A DNA stretch of 42,558 nt, from positions 1 through 42,558 of the forward strand of contig JARIAR010000021.1 of NCBI GenBank assembly GCA_029257805.1. Direction: 5' to 3'. The stretch comes from Blautia sp. (GTDB lineage: Bacteria; Bacillota; Clostridia; Lachnospirales; Lachnospiraceae). How positions within the stretch are numbered: position 1 is the first letter of the stretch; each line of letters begins with the position of its first letter. This document shows positions 8,895-17,741 of the stretch, one piece after another. A program made the translations under genes and the position numbers. Under the pieces are notes generated by a model. The model was not told the DNA's origin and did not search any database. It saw nothing but the letters and a program-made list of their open reading frames with translations.

Positions 8895-9944
8895 ATGGAG
8901 ATGACAAAGGAAAAGAAAAGGCAGATATGGATTTTTGTTCTTATTGCATACGGGATTACATATGCCATGGGGCTTTTGATGTGGTACGGTTCTTCAAAAG
9001 GAATAGATATCAGTGTTTTTCCCATTGCACAGATGATGTATCCGGCAGCAGGGGTTTCTCTTGCCTATCTTGTGACAAAAAAGGGAGAAAAACAAATGCC
9101 GAAATGGTTTTATCTGTGGTTTTTGATTGCCACGGTGATCATGATGGCAGTATCCGTTCTTTCTGTTGTGATGCCAAAGGAAAAGACGATGTTAAATGGT
9201 GTGGATATTTCTGTGTGGACTCTGATATCCAATAACTTCCTTGTTGTTGCAGGTATCCTTTTTTGGATCTTTCTTCTGGCTGCCGGGAAAGAAAGACGGC
9301 GTTTGTATGGACTAAATGGAAATCTGTGGAAAAAATCCATACTTTGTGTCCTTTTGTTTGTTGTTTTATATATAGGAAGACTGATTCTTTCGTCTTTTAT
9401 AGAAGGACAGACAGATCTGCTTTGGATTATTTTGACAACACCGTCCACATGGGTTATGATGGGGGCAATACTTCTTAATTTCTTTTTTTCGGTTCCTGCA
9501 TTTTTCGGTGAGGAATATGGATGGAGATATTATTTACAGCCTCTTCTTCAGGAAAAATTCGGGCTTCGGGGTGGTGTGCTCCTTCTTGGGGTTGTGTGGG
9601 GCCTGTGGCATCTTCCGGTTGACTTTTTTTATTATACCTCTTTTGATATGGGAATCATCATGGCAGTGGCACAGCAGATCACATGTATTACACTGGGAAT
9701 CTTTTTTGCCTATGCTTATATGAAGACAGGGAATATCTGGGTTCCGGTTATCCTGCACTTTTTAAATAATAACCTGATCGCTGTTTTTTCAGGAAATTAT
9801 TCTTCGGATGTTCTGCAGAATCAGGTGATTTCCTGGTCCGATCTTCTTCCGGCCCTGGCAGTAAATATGGCGCTTTATGGATGGTTCATATTTGCAAAAC
9901 CTTTCCGTAAAAAAGAAAAAGAGGAAATAACGTGCGGAGAGTAG
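8895..9944 (+). CDS. CPBP-family intramembrane glutamic protease
   Basis: Polytopic membrane protein of 349 residues with about eight hydrophobic segments. The CPBP (CAAX protease and bacteriocin-processing) motifs are complete: E206-E207 and R211 in EEYGWR, a His in GLWHLP, and HFLNNN in a later helix. Such enzymes cut substrates inside the membrane; relatives act in prenyl-protein processing, bacteriocin maturation or immunity, and signalling. Its place behind an AgrC-like kinase and a lipoprotein makes a role in processing a signal or guarding against a peptide attractive, but this is inference. Only 3 bases separate it from hydE. The start MEMTKEKKR follows AAAGGAGCGGG. Confidence 0.88.
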   Translation: MEMTKEKKRQIWIFVLIAYGITYAMGLLMWYGSSKGIDISVFPIAQMMYPAAGVSLAYLVTKKGEKQMPKWFYLWFLIATVIMMAVSVLSVVMPKEKTMLNGVDISVWTLISNNFLVVAGILFWIFLLAAGKERRRLYGLNGNLWKKSILCVLLFVVLYIGRLILSSFIEGQTDLLWIILTTPSTWVMMGAILLNFFFSVPAFFGEEYGWRYYLQPLLQEKFGLRGGVLLLGVVWGLWHLPVDFFYYTSFDMGIIMAVAQQITCITLGIFFAYAYMKTGNIWVPVILHFLNNNLIAVFSGNYSSDVLQNQVISWSDLLPALAVNMALYGWFIFAKPFRKKEKEEITCGE

Positions 9945-9947
9945 AAA

Positions 9948-10988
9948 ATGAGAGAAATAGCCAGCAGATTTCTGGAAAATCCGGATTTTACAAAAGAAGA
10001 GTTTGAAGAACTTTTAAAAGGTTGGGAAAATAGAGAGGAGAGAGCTGCTTTTCGTGAGAAAGCAGCTTTTCTTCGTGAGAAATATTATGGGAAGAAAGTT
10101 TTTACAAGGGGACTGATCGAATTTACAAATTACTGCAAAAATAACTGTTATTACTGCGGGATTCAAAGAGAAAACAGAAATGTAGAGCGTTATCGTTTGA
10201 CAAAGGAAGAAATCCTGGAATGCTGCAGGGAAGGATACCGCCTTGGATTTCGTACTTTTGTGCTGCAGGGAGGGGAAGATCCCTGGTTTACAGATGACAG
10301 GATGGTGGATATCATCTCCGCCATTAAGGAGGATCATCCGGATTGCGCCCTTACTCTTTCCATTGGAGAAAAGTCTTACGAAAGTTATAAACGTTTTCGG
10401 GAGGCTGGTGCAGACCGCTATCTCCTTCGCCATGAAACGGCAGATGAAGAGCATTACAGAAACCTTCATCCTTCCTCTATGAGTCTGTCTCGCAGAAAGG
10501 AATGTCTTTTTGCATTAAAAGAGCTGGGTTATCAGACAGGAGCCGGTTTTATGGTGGGTTCTCCGGGACAGACGTTTGCCTGCATCGGGGAAGATCTTGT
10601 GTTTTTAAAAGAGCTGCAGCCGGAGATGGTGGGAATTGGTCCTTTTATTCCTCACCACGATACTGTGTTTGCAAAAGAAAAAGCAGGGAGTGTGGAGTTA
10701 ACCCTGTATCTTCTTTCTGTTGTGCGGATCCTTCTTCCAAAGGTTCTTCTTCCGGCAACAACAGCTCTTGGAACCATGGACACCCAGGGAAGGGAAAAGG
10801 GACTTTTAAGCGGTGCAAATGTAGTCATGCCTAATCTTTCTCCATTAAGAAACAGAAAGCAGTATGAGCTTTACGATCACAAGATCTGTACAGGGGAAGA
10901 AGCTGCGGAAAGCCGATCAGAACTTGGAAAACGAGTGGAAAAAATAGGGATGTATCTTGTGGAGGAACGTGGAGATGCGGCTATATAA
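9948..10988 (+). CDS. hydE: [FeFe]-hydrogenase maturase HydE, radical SAM
   Basis: Cytoplasmic radical SAM enzyme of 346 residues. The 4Fe-4S motif is CX3CX2C at C63, C67 and C70 (NYCKNNCYYCG). Stretches such as RYLLRHETA, VGIGPFIPH and LLPATTALGT follow T. maritima HydE closely as I recall it, favouring HydE over BioB or PylB. HydE helps build the organometallic H-cluster of [FeFe] hydrogenase together with HydF and HydG. The C-terminal second cluster of some HydE proteins is not evident, since only one Cys lies in that tail. No hydA, hydF or hydG occurs in the window. It is the last gene of the LytTR/kinase operon, with GGAGAG before the ATG. Confidence 0.9.
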   Translation: MREIASRFLENPDFTKEEFEELLKGWENREERAAFREKAAFLREKYYGKKVFTRGLIEFTNYCKNNCYYCGIQRENRNVERYRLTKEEILECCREGYRLGFRTFVLQGGEDPWFTDDRMVDIISAIKEDHPDCALTLSIGEKSYESYKRFREAGADRYLLRHETADEEHYRNLHPSSMSLSRRKECLFALKELGYQTGAGFMVGSPGQTFACIGEDLVFLKELQPEMVGIGPFIPHHDTVFAKEKAGSVELTLYLLSVVRILLPKVLLPATTALGTMDTQGREKGLLSGANVVMPNLSPLRNRKQYELYDHKICTGEEAAESRSELGKRVEKIGMYLVEERGDAAI

Positions 10989-10994
10989 CAGTAG

Positions 10995-11023
10995 TTGCAG
11001 ATTTACTACAAAAATGTTAATAT
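10995..11023 (+). promoter_or_regulatory. Putative sigma-A promoter of the glycan locus
   Basis: TTGCAG (10995-11000), a 17-base spacer ending in a TG extension, and TAATAT (11018-11023) lie just after hydE and 47 bases before the first glycosyltransferase. The design resembles the minus-strand promoter at 20626-20654, which also has TTGCAG with a 17-base spacer. No clear terminator separates it from hydE. Confidence 0.5.
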
Positions 11024-11069
11024 AAAGTTACTTATGTAGCGAAAAGTATGTTTTTTAGGAGGAGAATTA

Positions 11070-12992
11070 TTGAAACAGCCAATCGTATCTGTCATTATGC
11101 CTGTTTACAATGGAGAAAAATATTTGCGACAGTGCCTTGACAGTGTAGTAAATCAGACTTTAAGAGAAATTGAGATTATTTGTGTAGATGATGGTTCCAG
11201 CGACGGTTCTATGGAAATCTTAAAAGAATATGCTGCAAAAGATGATCGTGTAAAAGTGATCCGCCAGGAGAATGCGGGAGCAGGAGCAGCCAGAAACAAC
11301 GGACTTGAAAGAGCGACAGGACGTTACCTTTCTTTTCTGGATTCTGATGATTTTTTTGAGACAACCATGCTGGAAAAAGCGGTGGCACAGCTTGAGAAGG
11401 ACAAGGGAGATTTTGTTGTATTCCGCTGTGATCACTACCTGAATGATACGAATACATTTAAGAAAGCTGCTTATACCATGAAGAAGCAGACACTTCCCCC
11501 GTATACCCCGTTTAATTTCAGACAGATCACAGATAATGTGTTTAAAGCTTTTGTAGGATGGGCATGGGACAAGGTTTACGACAGAGAGTTTGTTATGAAG
11601 AATGGTCTTCGGTTTCAGGAACAGCGAACAAGCAATGATATGCTTTTTGTATTTAGCGCTCTTGTACTTGCCAAAAAGATCACGTATCTGGATGAGGTTC
11701 TTGCCCATCAGAGAAGAAATAACGGAGGTTCTCTTTCCAATACCCGTGAGAAATCATGGTTTTGTTTTTACAATGCCCTTACAGCCCTTCGGGATGTTTT
11801 GAAAGAAAAGGGATTGTATAAAGAACTGGAGAAGGATTTTGTAAATTATGCCCTTCATTTCAGCCTTTGGAATCTGAATACCATAACAGGGGAATGTTAC
11901 GGGAAGCTGTACAACAAGCTGAGAGAGGAATGGTTTGGGAATCTGGGAATTACAGGACATGATGCCTCTTACTTTTATAATAAGGAAGAATATAAACAGC
12001 TTGTGGATATCCTCTCTTATGATCTTGAAGGATATAATATGCAGATATCGGTTGTTATTCCTGTTTATAATGCAGAAAAATATATCCGTCAGTGTCTTGA
12101 CAGCGTTCTTACAAAGCAGGATGTAAATCTTGAAGTAATCTGTGTGGATGATGCATCTACAGATCAGACTCCGGAGATCCTGAAAGAATATGCGGAGAAG
12201 TACCCGAATGTGCAGGTGATCCGCAATGAGACAAACCTGTATGCCGGAACATGCCGGAACAAAGGTCTTCTGGCGGCAAAGGGACATTATGTACATTTTC
12301 TGGATTCTGATGATTATGTGGAAGAGAATGTTTACGGGAAACTGTATAAACTTGCCAGAGAAAACGATCTTGACTGGCTGAAGACAACAGCGGAAGGGTT
12401 TGATGATGCAACAGGAGAGATCGTGGAGAATCCACGGTACGAAATGAGCAACCTGTATGTGGGATTTGACAGGACCCTTCTTGATTTTCATAATTTTCCA
12501 AAGAAATTTCTGGATCACATGGCAGTTGTGCCGTGGAACGGAATTTATAAAAGACTCTTTTTACTGGAAAAGAATATTCGGTTTAATACACTTTTCTGTG
12601 TGAATGACCGTTCTTTCTTTGTGGAGACATGTGTAAAAGGAGAAAGGATGATGTATACAAGAGACAAGATCGTGCGTCACAGAATGAACGTAAGCGAGTC
12701 TCTTGTTGCAAAACGTGCCCAGCATTTTGATTGTCAGTTTGAGTCTTATCGCATTATGAAGAAAATCTGCGAGGACAATCATGTAAATGATAAAGTGAGT
12801 TTTGAAGTTCTGGAACATGAAATGTACGATATTTTTGTATGGTATCGGAAGTTTCTGGAACAGGACGTTCATACAGAAAAACTAAAAAAAGAGATGTATG
12901 ATTTTATGATGGAGCGGGACATTTCTTATTTTGAAAAACACGGGAAAAAGAGCCGCTGGCTGAAATATCTTGATCTGGTAAAGGAGAAATAA
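11070..12992 (+). CDS. Tandem two-domain GT2 glycosyltransferase
   Basis: Cytoplasmic or membrane-associated sugar transferase with two complete GT-A catalytic modules. Module 1 starts at residue 5 (SVIMPVYN, nucleotide-binding D40-D41, metal-binding DSD at 91-93). Module 2 starts at M324 (ISVVIPVYN, VDDAST, FLDSDD). Each is followed by its own variable acceptor-binding region. The start is TTG 11070 after a perfect AGGAGGAGA; no better ATG exists. An ATG preceded by GAAGGA sits exactly at the module 2 boundary (12039), so a separate second polypeptide is possible. Module 2 closely resembles the stand-alone GT2 at 18531-19541 (both have PWNGIY and CVNDRSFF). The next gene starts directly after its stop. 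The sugars transferred cannot be read from the sequence. Confidence 0.9.
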   Translation: MKQPIVSVIMPVYNGEKYLRQCLDSVVNQTLREIEIICVDDGSSDGSMEILKEYAAKDDRVKVIRQENAGAGAARNNGLERATGRYLSFLDSDDFFETTMLEKAVAQLEKDKGDFVVFRCDHYLNDTNTFKKAAYTMKKQTLPPYTPFNFRQITDNVFKAFVGWAWDKVYDREFVMKNGLRFQEQRTSNDMLFVFSALVLAKKITYLDEVLAHQRRNNGGSLSNTREKSWFCFYNALTALRDVLKEKGLYKELEKDFVNYALHFSLWNLNTITGECYGKLYNKLREEWFGNLGITGHDASYFYNKEEYKQLVDILSYDLEGYNMQISVVIPVYNAEKYIRQCLDSVLTKQDVNLEVICVDDASTDQTPEILKEYAEKYPNVQVIRNETNLYAGTCRNKGLLAAKGHYVHFLDSDDYVEENVYGKLYKLARENDLDWLKTTAEGFDDATGEIVENPRYEMSNLYVGFDRTLLDFHNFPKKFLDHMAVVPWNGIYKRLFLLEKNIRFNTLFCVNDRSFFVETCVKGERMMYTRDKIVRHRMNVSESLVAKRAQHFDCQFESYRIMKKICEDNHVNDKVSFEVLEHEMYDIFVWYRKFLEQDVHTEKLKKEMYDFMMERDISYFEKHGKKSRWLKYLDLVKEK

Positions 12993-14108
12993 ATGGCAAA
13001 AGTATCAATCATTATACCAACCTATAATGTAGAAATGTATTTAGTGGAATGTATGGACAGCGTTGTGCGTCAGACACTTCATGATATCGAAATAATCTGT
13101 ATTAACGATGGTTCCACAGACAGCTCTCTGGAAATCCTTAAAAGTTATGCAGAAAAGGATGACCGCATTATTATTGTGGATAAAGAAAACGGCGGATATG
13201 GAAAGGCAATGAATATTGGCCTTGATAAAGCTACAGGAGAATATATCGGCATTGTAGAGCCGGATGACTTTGTTCCTATCAACATGTATGAAGATCTTTA
13301 TAATGTTGCAAAAGAACATAATCTTGATTTTGTAAAAGCTGATTTTTACCGGTTTAAGCGAGATGATGAAACAGGAGATATGGATCTTGCCTACAATCAT
13401 CTTTCTACAGAAGCCGGTGATTATAACAAAGTATTTAATCCTTCTATGAACCCTAAGGCTGTTTATTATATTATGAATACCTGGAGCGGTATTTACAGAA
13501 GAGAATTTCTTGATCAGAATGACATCCGTCACAATGAGACTCCTGGTGCTTCCTTCCAGGATAATGGATTTTTCTTCCAGACATTTGCTTTTGCAAAGAG
13601 AGCAATGATCCTTGATAAACCTTATTACATGAACAGAAGGGATAACCCAAACTCTTCGGTACACAGCAGAGACAAGGTTTATTGTGTAAATGTGGAATAT
13701 GATTATATCAGAGAAATTTTGACACAGCATCCGGATACATGGGAACGTTTTAAATATGTGTACTGGAGAAAGAAATATTCCAATTATGTGTTTACTATGA
13801 ACCGTATTGGAAATGAGTATAAGAAAGAATATGTAGAGCAGATCTCCAAAGAATTTAAAAGAGCGGAGCAGCTGGGAGAGCTGGATCAGTCAGCATTTCC
13901 TGTAACCCAGTGGTCCGGTGTGCAGTTCCTGATGAAAGATCCGGAAGGATATTACAGACTGGCCATTGCCCCGGGAGGAGCGGCAGCTGCAGCAGAAATC
14001 CAGAAAATTAAGAATTCTAATTCTTATAAACTTGGATTTGCTCTTACAAGTATTCCGAGAAAAATAAAGAAAAAACTGAAAGCTCTTAAAAGAAAGCTGA
14101 AAAAATAA
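12993..14108 (+). CDS. GT2 glycosyltransferase
   Basis: Single-module GT2 enzyme of 371 residues. The GT-A core covers about 1-110: SIIIPTYN, INDGSTDSS, then EPDDF, in which Pro-Asp-Asp replaces the usual DSDD, a variant found in many GT2 proteins. The N-terminal half after the core has the DNGFFFQ helix. The C-terminal 30 residues are strongly basic (NSNSYKLG then a run of Lys and Arg) and may hold the protein at the inner membrane face. The start follows AAGGAGAAATAA, and the ATG abuts the previous stop. It lies between the two tandem GT2 genes and is probably co-transcribed with them. Specificity is unknown. Confidence 0.88.
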   Translation: MAKVSIIIPTYNVEMYLVECMDSVVRQTLHDIEIICINDGSTDSSLEILKSYAEKDDRIIIVDKENGGYGKAMNIGLDKATGEYIGIVEPDDFVPINMYEDLYNVAKEHNLDFVKADFYRFKRDDETGDMDLAYNHLSTEAGDYNKVFNPSMNPKAVYYIMNTWSGIYRREFLDQNDIRHNETPGASFQDNGFFFQTFAFAKRAMILDKPYYMNRRDNPNSSVHSRDKVYCVNVEYDYIREILTQHPDTWERFKYVYWRKKYSNYVFTMNRIGNEYKKEYVEQISKEFKRAEQLGELDQSAFPVTQWSGVQFLMKDPEGYYRLAIAPGGAAAAAEIQKIKNSNSYKLGFALTSIPRKIKKKLKALKRKLKK

Positions 14109-14148
14109 AGACAACCGTTAAAAGGGCTGCCGGAAACAGGAGGCATAT

Positions 14149-16404
14149 ATGGTAAAAGTATCGGTAATCATACCTGTATATAATGCGGAAAAATATTTGG
14201 ATCAGTGTCTGGAAAGTCTTTGTGTACAGACGTTAAAGGAAATAGAAATCATTTGTGTGGACGATGGTTCTACAGATGGTTCCCCGGAGATCCTGAAGAA
14301 ATTCCGGGAAAAAGATGACAGGATCCAGATTCTTACTCAGAACAATCAGTATGCCGGCGCTGCCAGAAATAACGGAATGAAAGCCGCATCCGGAGAATAT
14401 CTTCTGTTTCTGGATGCGGATGATTTTTTTGAAGAAACTCTTTTGGAAAAAACGTATCTTCAGGGAAAAGAAGAACAGGCAGATATCGTGCTTTTTGGAG
14501 CGAAGCAGTATAATGAAAAAACAGGGGAAGTTTCTTCTGCACCCTGGTATCTGAAAAAAGAATTTCTTCCCCGGGAGCATCCTTTTTCCAGGACTTCTTC
14601 CGGTGTGAATGTTTTGGGAATCGCAACCCCTGCCCCATGGACGAAACTTTTTCGCAGAGAATTTATAGAAAAAGAGAGCCTGTCGTTTCAGGCACTTCAA
14701 AACAGCAATGATGTTTATTTTGTGCTAACGGCCCTTTGTCTGGCAGAAAAGATTACGTATGTGGAGGAAGAACTTGTATTTTACCGTGTGGGAATGAAAG
14801 AAAGCCTTCAGGGAAGCAAGCATCTTCAGCCGTTATGTTTTCTTGAAGCATATTATGGGGTATACAGGGAGCTGAAAACCAGGGGAATTTACGAAGAGGT
14901 GGAGCAGGGATTTTTAAATACATTTCTTTCCGGATGTGTTCACAATCTTCGTACTGCAGCAGATTGGGAAACAAAATCCCGTATCTGCGAGAAGATGACA
15001 GAGCCGGAGTTTCTTGAAACAGGACTGATGGAAAAGCCGGAAGAATATTTCCGCAGAAAAGAAGATCTTCTTTTTGTAAAAGGGATGCAGGCGGCTTATT
15101 CCTGGGCTGAGAAGCATCATCATAAATGTCTTCCTGTAGAGGCGGTGCTTCTTAAAAAAGGAAGCTGGGATTTTGGGATGCCCAAAGTATCTGTGGTAAT
15201 CCCTGTTTATAATGTAGAAAGATATCTGAAGGAATGTCTGGATTCTATATTGGGACAGACATTAAAAGAAATTGAGATCATTTGTGTGGATGATGGATCT
15301 GCCGATCATTCTCTGGATATTCTGAAAGAGTATGGGGATAGGGATTGCCGTATATCTATTATGACACAGGAAAACCGGGGAGCTTCCAGCGCCCGGAATC
15401 ACGGGGCAGATCTTGCGTCCGGAGAATATCTGTACTTTATGGATGGAGACGATATTCTGGAAAAAGAGGCTCTTGAGAAACTGTATGCCATAAGTGAAGA
15501 AAAAGCTTTGGACGTTTTGTATTTTGACGGATGCAGCTTTTTTGAAACAGAGGAATTAAAAGAAAGTAAAAAGAATTATCTTACATATTATACAAGGACC
15601 GGCGATTATTCTCATGTTATGACAGGCTCCCGGATGCTTTATGAAATGATGTGCAGGGACGAATATCGTGTATCTCCCTGTCTTCAGTTTATCAATGCTG
15701 TATATTATAAAAAAGAGAATCTCCGTTTTCAGGAAGGGATCACAGCCGAGGATAATATTTTTACGTTCCAGTGTATTATGCCTGCAGGTCGTGTTTATCA
15801 TACGAAAGAAGTGTTTTTTCACAGAAGGGTAAGAAACAATTCTATTATGACAGCAGACCGGAATTTTGATGAGATATATGGATTTTTTGCAGGTTATCTT
15901 GCCATTGAAAAGGTATTCCGGGATAAAAGTTCCGGAATGGAAGAAGAGGCCATTGAAAAGCTTGTGAAACTGCGTCTGCGTCTTACCAGAAAGCTGTATC
16001 ACCAGTTAAAACCGGAGGACAAGCTGGCTTTTGAGGCAATGGATCCCCGGGAAAAAGCGTATTTTACCATGCTTGTAAAAGATTATGATGATTCTCTTTC
16101 CAGGGAAGAGGAACTTCATGAAAAATATAAGCAGGTCTGCCGGGATAAGACAGAGCGGGGGCTGGAGATCCGTACCCTTCGCCGTGAAAAACAGGAGCGG
16201 GGAGAAGAGATCCGTCAGCTTCGCAGCGAAAAGAAGGAATGTGAACAGGAGATCCGCCGACAGGAAAAAGAAAGAGACAAGCTTTTAAAAGAAAAGGAAG
16301 ACCTTGAGAAGAAGTTGGAATTGTTAAAAGCGTCCTGTTCTTACCGTCTTGGAAGAGGTTTAACGAAACCTTTCCGCTGGATCTGTGGTGCCTTAAAAAA
16401 ATAG
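14149..16404 (+). CDS. Tandem GT2 glycosyltransferase with coiled-coil tail
   Basis: Large protein of 751 residues. GT2 module 1 (about 1-110: VSVIIPVYN, VDDGSTDGS, FLDADD) and module 2 (from M344: VSVVIPVYN, VDDGSADHS, FMDGDD) are each followed by an acceptor region. Residues about 655-730 form a charged coiled coil rich in Glu, Lys and Arg heptads, and the tail CSYRLGRG with basic residues recalls the tail of the preceding GT2. The coiled coil suggests oligomerisation or scaffolding of the glycan assembly complex. As in the first tandem gene, module 2 begins at a Met in the position of a normal GT2 start, which looks like a fusion scar. A clear AGGAGG precedes the ATG, and a terminator overlaps the stop codon. 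Confidence 0.9.
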   Translation: MVKVSVIIPVYNAEKYLDQCLESLCVQTLKEIEIICVDDGSTDGSPEILKKFREKDDRIQILTQNNQYAGAARNNGMKAASGEYLLFLDADDFFEETLLEKTYLQGKEEQADIVLFGAKQYNEKTGEVSSAPWYLKKEFLPREHPFSRTSSGVNVLGIATPAPWTKLFRREFIEKESLSFQALQNSNDVYFVLTALCLAEKITYVEEELVFYRVGMKESLQGSKHLQPLCFLEAYYGVYRELKTRGIYEEVEQGFLNTFLSGCVHNLRTAADWETKSRICEKMTEPEFLETGLMEKPEEYFRRKEDLLFVKGMQAAYSWAEKHHHKCLPVEAVLLKKGSWDFGMPKVSVVIPVYNVERYLKECLDSILGQTLKEIEIICVDDGSADHSLDILKEYGDRDCRISIMTQENRGASSARNHGADLASGEYLYFMDGDDILEKEALEKLYAISEEKALDVLYFDGCSFFETEELKESKKNYLTYYTRTGDYSHVMTGSRMLYEMMCRDEYRVSPCLQFINAVYYKKENLRFQEGITAEDNIFTFQCIMPAGRVYHTKEVFFHRRVRNNSIMTADRNFDEIYGFFAGYLAIEKVFRDKSSGMEEEAIEKLVKLRLRLTRKLYHQLKPEDKLAFEAMDPREKAYFTMLVKDYDDSLSREEELHEKYKQVCRDKTERGLEIRTLRREKQERGEEIRQLRSEKKECEQEIRRQEKERDKLLKEKEDLEKKLELLKASCSYRLGRGLTKPFRWICGALKK

Positions 16405-16428
16405 TGCGGTTTCCGCACTATTTTTTTG
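16398..16428 (+). terminator. Intrinsic terminator overlapping GT stop codon
   Basis: AATAGTGCGG and CCGCACTATT form a perfect stem with a TTT loop, followed by a T run to 16427. The TAG stop of the tandem GT2 gene lies inside the 5' arm. It ends the first transcription unit of the glycan locus. Confidence 0.9.
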
Positions 16429-16457
16429 GATTTCCGGGAATGGGAAAAGGGATAATA

Positions 16458-16486
16458 TTGAAATATAAAAAGGAGTATGGTATATT
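16458..16486 (+). promoter_or_regulatory. Sigma-A promoter upstream of tagD
   Basis: TTGAAA (16458-16463), a 17-base spacer and TATATT (16481-16486) with a TG extension at 16478-16479. This is near consensus and sits between the terminator and tagD, so tagD and the ABC exporter form a second transcription unit. Confidence 0.75.
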
Positions 16487-16544
16487 AATGAATATTGTGT
16501 AAAGTTTTGCAGCTTTAAAAAAGGAAAAGGATAAGTGTGATGAA

Positions 16545-16955
16545 ATGAAAAGAGTGATTACCTACGGCACATTTGATCTGCTTCATTACGGGCATATCAA
16601 TCTCCTGCGCCGTGCAAAGCAATTAGGAGATTACCTTATAGTAGCGCTGTCCACGGATGAATTTAACTGGAGGGAGAAACAGAAGAAATGTTATTTTTCC
16701 TATGAGGAGAGAAAGCAGCTTCTGGAAGCAATCCGGTATGTGGATCTTGTAATCCCGGAAGAAAGCTGGGAACAAAAGCGCACAGATGTAAAAGAATATC
16801 GGGTGGACACGTTTGTTATGGGAGATGACTGGAGCGGGAAATTCGATTTTCTGGAAAAAGAAGGATGCAGCGTGGTGTACCTTCCACGAACTCCCGAAAT
16901 TTCCACAACACAGATAAAAAGTGATTTAAACAGAAAAACAGGAGCAGAGCATTAA
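16545..16955 (+). CDS. tagD: Glycerol-3-phosphate cytidylyltransferase
   Basis: Cytoplasmic enzyme making CDP-glycerol from CTP and glycerol 3-phosphate, the donor for glycerol-phosphate polymers. It is a small nucleotidyltransferase of 136 residues, close to the 129 of B. subtilis TagD. It shows [12 protein letters not shown] with the HXGH motif at 14-17, the RYVD segment, and [11 protein letters not shown] with the family ISTT signature. The presence of two glycerophosphotransferase genes downstream (23808-27432) supports the assignment. It has a strong promoter 60 bases upstream and lies 2 bases before the ABC permease. The ribosome site is modest, but the [10 protein letters not shown] start is canonical. 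Confidence 0.93.
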   Translation: MKRVITYGTFDLLHYGHINLLRRAKQLGDYLIVALSTDEFNWREKQKKCYFSYEERKQLLEAIRYVDLVIPEESWEQKRTDVKEYRVDTFVMGDDWSGKFDFLEKEGCSVVYLPRTPEISTTQIKSDLNRKTGAEH

Positions 16956-16957
16956 TT

Positions 16958-17740
16958 ATGAAGCGCTTTAAAAAGGATTTTAACAAATATTTCGCCTACG
17001 CAAAATTTTCGGCAAAATCAGATTTGAAATCTGAAGTTGCCAGTTCTTATCTGAACTGGCTCTGGTGGGTTCTTGACCCTATGTTATTTATGCTGGTGTA
17101 TACATTTATTGCTCAGATCGTGTTCCGCAGCAAAGTGGAATACTTTCCGATCTTTGTATTCGTAGGTCTGACTCTGTGGGATTTCTTCAATAAAACCGTA
17201 CAGGGAAGCGTAAAGATGGTACGTAATAACAGTTCCATCGTATCAAAAGTATATATTCCAAAATTTATTCTGATTCTCCAGAGAATGATGGTAAATGGAT
17301 TTAAGATGCTGATTTCTTTTGGACTGATCGTGATCATGATGATCATTTTTAAAGTTCCTGTAACTTTAAAAGTATTTTATCTTATTCCGATCCTGATCGT
17401 TTTATGGCTATTTACGTTTGGACTTAGCTGTATTGTGCTGCATTTCGGCGTATTTGTAGACGATCTTTACAATGTAACAGTTGTCATCCTTCGACTGATA
17501 TTTTATATGTCCGGTATTTTTTATTCCATTGGTGACAGACTGGAAGGAACATTGCGGAACGTTCTTCTGTATTGCAACCCGGTTTCCATGCTGATCGAGT
17601 CAGCGCGAATGAGTCTTCTGTATTCTTCTACACCATACAGAAAACTGATCGTTTTATGGGGTGCGATCTCAGTGCTTTTGTGCATTATAGGTGTGCGGAC
17701 AATTTACAAATATGAAAACAGTTATGTAAAGGTGATGTAA
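16958..17740 (+). CDS. ABC-2 polysaccharide/teichoic acid export permease
   Basis: Membrane subunit of 260 residues with about six hydrophobic helices and a cytoplasmic amphipathic N-terminus with LNWLWWVLDP, typical of TagG/Wzm/RfbA permeases. With the ATPase encoded next it would flip a lipid-linked glycan or teichoic acid precursor across the membrane. It is close to TagG in length (about 275). It starts 2 bases after tagD and ends 1 base before the ATPase, a compact tagD-permease-ATPase unit. Whether the cargo is glycerol-phosphate polymer or a mixed glycan cannot be decided here; tagD next door favours a phosphate-containing polymer. Confidence 0.9.
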   Translation: MKRFKKDFNKYFAYAKFSAKSDLKSEVASSYLNWLWWVLDPMLFMLVYTFIAQIVFRSKVEYFPIFVFVGLTLWDFFNKTVQGSVKMVRNNSSIVSKVYIPKFILILQRMMVNGFKMLISFGLIVIMMIIFKVPVTLKVFYLIPILIVLWLFTFGLSCIVLHFGVFVDDLYNVTVVILRLIFYMSGIFYSIGDRLEGTLRNVLLYCNPVSMLIESARMSLLYSSTPYRKLIVLWGAISVLLCIIGVRTIYKYENSYVKVM

Positions 17741-17741
17741 T

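Noticed and set aside
11754-12518. Minus-strand open frame of 254 codons inside the tandem GT2 gene
   Set aside because: It mirrors codon bias of the real gene; the forward protein has clear GT2 motifs and the reverse has none.
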